From the NCBI RefSeq assembly GCF_020740795.1, contig NC_067289.1, positions 23,238,608 to 23,302,607 on the forward strand: DNA of 64,000 nt. The letters run 5' to 3'. The notes beneath the pieces are model-generated. The model was not told where the DNA came from, did not search any database, and worked only from the letters and a program-made list of their open reading frames with translations. This DNA is from Apus apus (taxonomy: Eukaryota > Chordata > Aves > Apodiformes > Apodidae). Position 1 is the stretch's first letter, and each line of letters opens with the position of its first letter. Below, in pieces: positions 62,960-64,000 of this stretch. A program made the position numbers and the translations under genes.

Positions 62960-64000
62960 ATGATTTGGACAAATGGTACAAGTCTCTATACCAGGTTTCT
63001 TATGTGGCTTCTTCTCCTCTATATGTTCATCAGGAAGGTAATGCCTGAAGATAACATCATTGCAACCAAGAAAGGCAGAGTCAGAGGGACAAACCTGCAG
63101 GTACTGGGGGGAACTGTCACAGCCTTCCTTGGTATCCCTTATGGACAGCCACCCATTGGTAGACTGAGATTTCAAAAACCAGAACCTCGTGAAGAGTGGT
63201 CAGATGTTTGGGATGCCACAAGACATGCAAACTCTTGTTACCAGCTTCTAGATACAACTTACCCGGGATTTCCTGGAACAGAGATGTGGAACCCAAAAAC
63301 TAACCTAAGTGAAGACTGCTTATATCTGAATGTATGGGTTCCTTCTCCCAAACCCAAGAATGCAACTGTCATGGTGTGGATATATGGTGGTGGCTTTGAG
63401 ACTGGGTCAACTTCCCTACCAGTCTACGATGGGAAATTTCTGGCCAGGGTAGAAAGAGTCATTGTAGTTTCCATGAACTACCGGGTTGCTGCTTTAGGAT
63501 TTTTGGCTTTGCCAGGAAACCAGGAAGCTCCTGGAAATGTAGGTTTGTTTGATCAAAGATTGGCACTTCAGTGGGTCCAGGAGAACATAGCAGCATTTGG
63601 AGGCAATCCAAAAAGTGTGACTATATTTGGAGAGAGTGCTGGCTCAGCTTCTGTCAGCTACCATATCCTTTCTCCTAAAAGCCATCCTTTATTCACAAGG
63701 GCCATCATGCAAAGTGGATCTGCAAATGCCCCCTGGGCTGCCATAACAGCATCTGAAGCCAGGAACAGAACAATGGCTTTAGCTAAACAGCTCCAGTGTC
63801 CCACCAGCAATGAGAAGGAGCTGATTCTCTGCCTGCAAGACAAGGACCCAAAGGACTTACTGGAGACTGAAATTTTTGCTCTAACACATGACTCTCTTTT
63901 ACGAGTCTATTTTTGTCCAGCTGTGGATGGGGATTTTCTCTCTGACATGCCAGAAACGTTGATTGAGAATGGCCTTTTCAAACAAACACAGATCTTAGTC
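62960..64000 (+). CDS. BCHE: Butyrylcholinesterase, N-terminal 347 codons (exon 2, runs off window)
   Basis: Secreted serine hydrolase of the cholinesterase/carboxylesterase (alpha/beta-hydrolase) family that hydrolyses choline esters and many other esters in plasma and tissues. The frame opens at the first ATG of exon 2 (A at -3) and has no stop to the window edge, so the C-terminal part is missing. Residues 1 to about 29 form a signal peptide with a WLLLLYMF core. Alignment to human BCHE needs only one compensated one-residue shift near the N-terminus, so human numbering plus 28 applies: choline-site Trp at 110 (63287), peripheral Asp at 98, oxyanion Gly-Gly at 144-145, nucleophile Ser in FGESAG at 226 (63635). 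Cysteines at 93/120 and 280/291 match two conserved disulfides. The acyl-pocket positions are Leu314 and Val316, as in BCHE; ACHE has Phe at both. The catalytic Glu and His lie beyond the window. The BCHE assignment is firm; extent of the exon is not visible. Confidence 0.97.
   Translation, partial: MIWTNGTSLYTRFLMWLLLLYMFIRKVMPEDNIIATKKGRVRGTNLQVLGGTVTAFLGIPYGQPPIGRLRFQKPEPREEWSDVWDATRHANSCYQLLDTTYPGFPGTEMWNPKTNLSEDCLYLNVWVPSPKPKNATVMVWIYGGGFETGSTSLPVYDGKFLARVERVIVVSMNYRVAALGFLALPGNQEAPGNVGLFDQRLALQWVQENIAAFGGNPKSVTIFGESAGSASVSYHILSPKSHPLFTRAIMQSGSANAPWAAITASEARNRTMALAKQLQCPTSNEKELILCLQDKDPKDLLETEIFALTHDSLLRVYFCPAVDGDFLSDMPETLIENGLFKQTQILV

Noticed and set aside
1-64000. tRNA, rRNA, CRISPR arrays, bacterial or phage genes
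   Set aside because: None seen; the texture is that of vertebrate nuclear DNA throughout.

Overview
The window looks like a piece of a bird genome. Three things support this. The interspersed repeats are almost all CR1-type LINE fragments, including minus-strand 3' ends with the usual avian CR1 tail. The background is A/T-rich, sparse and repeat-poor. The only protein-coding gene I can identify, at the right-hand end, is a vertebrate butyrylcholinesterase (BCHE). I cannot name the species.

Layout. From 1 to about 59.0 kb I see no convincing gene on either strand. The many short ORFs there show no recognisable domain, and the longest reach only about 150 codons. The interval holds (a) simple-sequence tracts, chiefly a 134-bp (AAAAAG)n array at 5.06-5.19 kb; (b) CR1 3' fragments on the minus strand at 7.5, 21.9, 52.4 and 59.1 kb; (c) a CR1 ORF2 reverse-transcriptase fragment on the plus strand at 41.2-41.8 kb; and (d) older, heavily decayed CR1/L3-clade LINE remnants on the plus strand at 34.2-35.3, 36.6-36.8, probably 42.0-42.25, and 45.4-45.6 kb. 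A few GC-richer islands and possible regulatory motifs, including a near-consensus CTCF-type site at 33.775 kb, stand out from the desert.

The right-hand 4.5 kb is the 5' part of BCHE on the plus strand. A CR1 fragment (59.05-59.48 kb) and an interrupted CTG/GGAGCTGCTG repeat (59.66-59.77 kb) lie just upstream. Next comes a CTCGCGAG palindrome, then a non-coding exon 1 (about 59.80-59.919 kb) ending at a strong GTAAGTG donor. Intron 1 is about 3.0 kb. Exon 2 starts at 62955 and its reading frame, starting at 62960, stays open for 347 codons to the window edge. Counting with human BCHE numbering (28-residue signal peptide) puts the nucleophile serine, oxyanion-hole glycines, choline-site tryptophan and the first two disulfides at the expected positions. 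The protein is therefore probably functional, although it continues outside the window.

Most of the window is best read as the upstream intergenic region of BCHE. I did not find evidence for a new multi-gene system. The most interesting items are the BCHE promoter architecture, sequence changes in the enzyme (glycosylation sites, Q119E-equivalent), the candidate insulator motif, and a few unexplained compositional or repeated elements.
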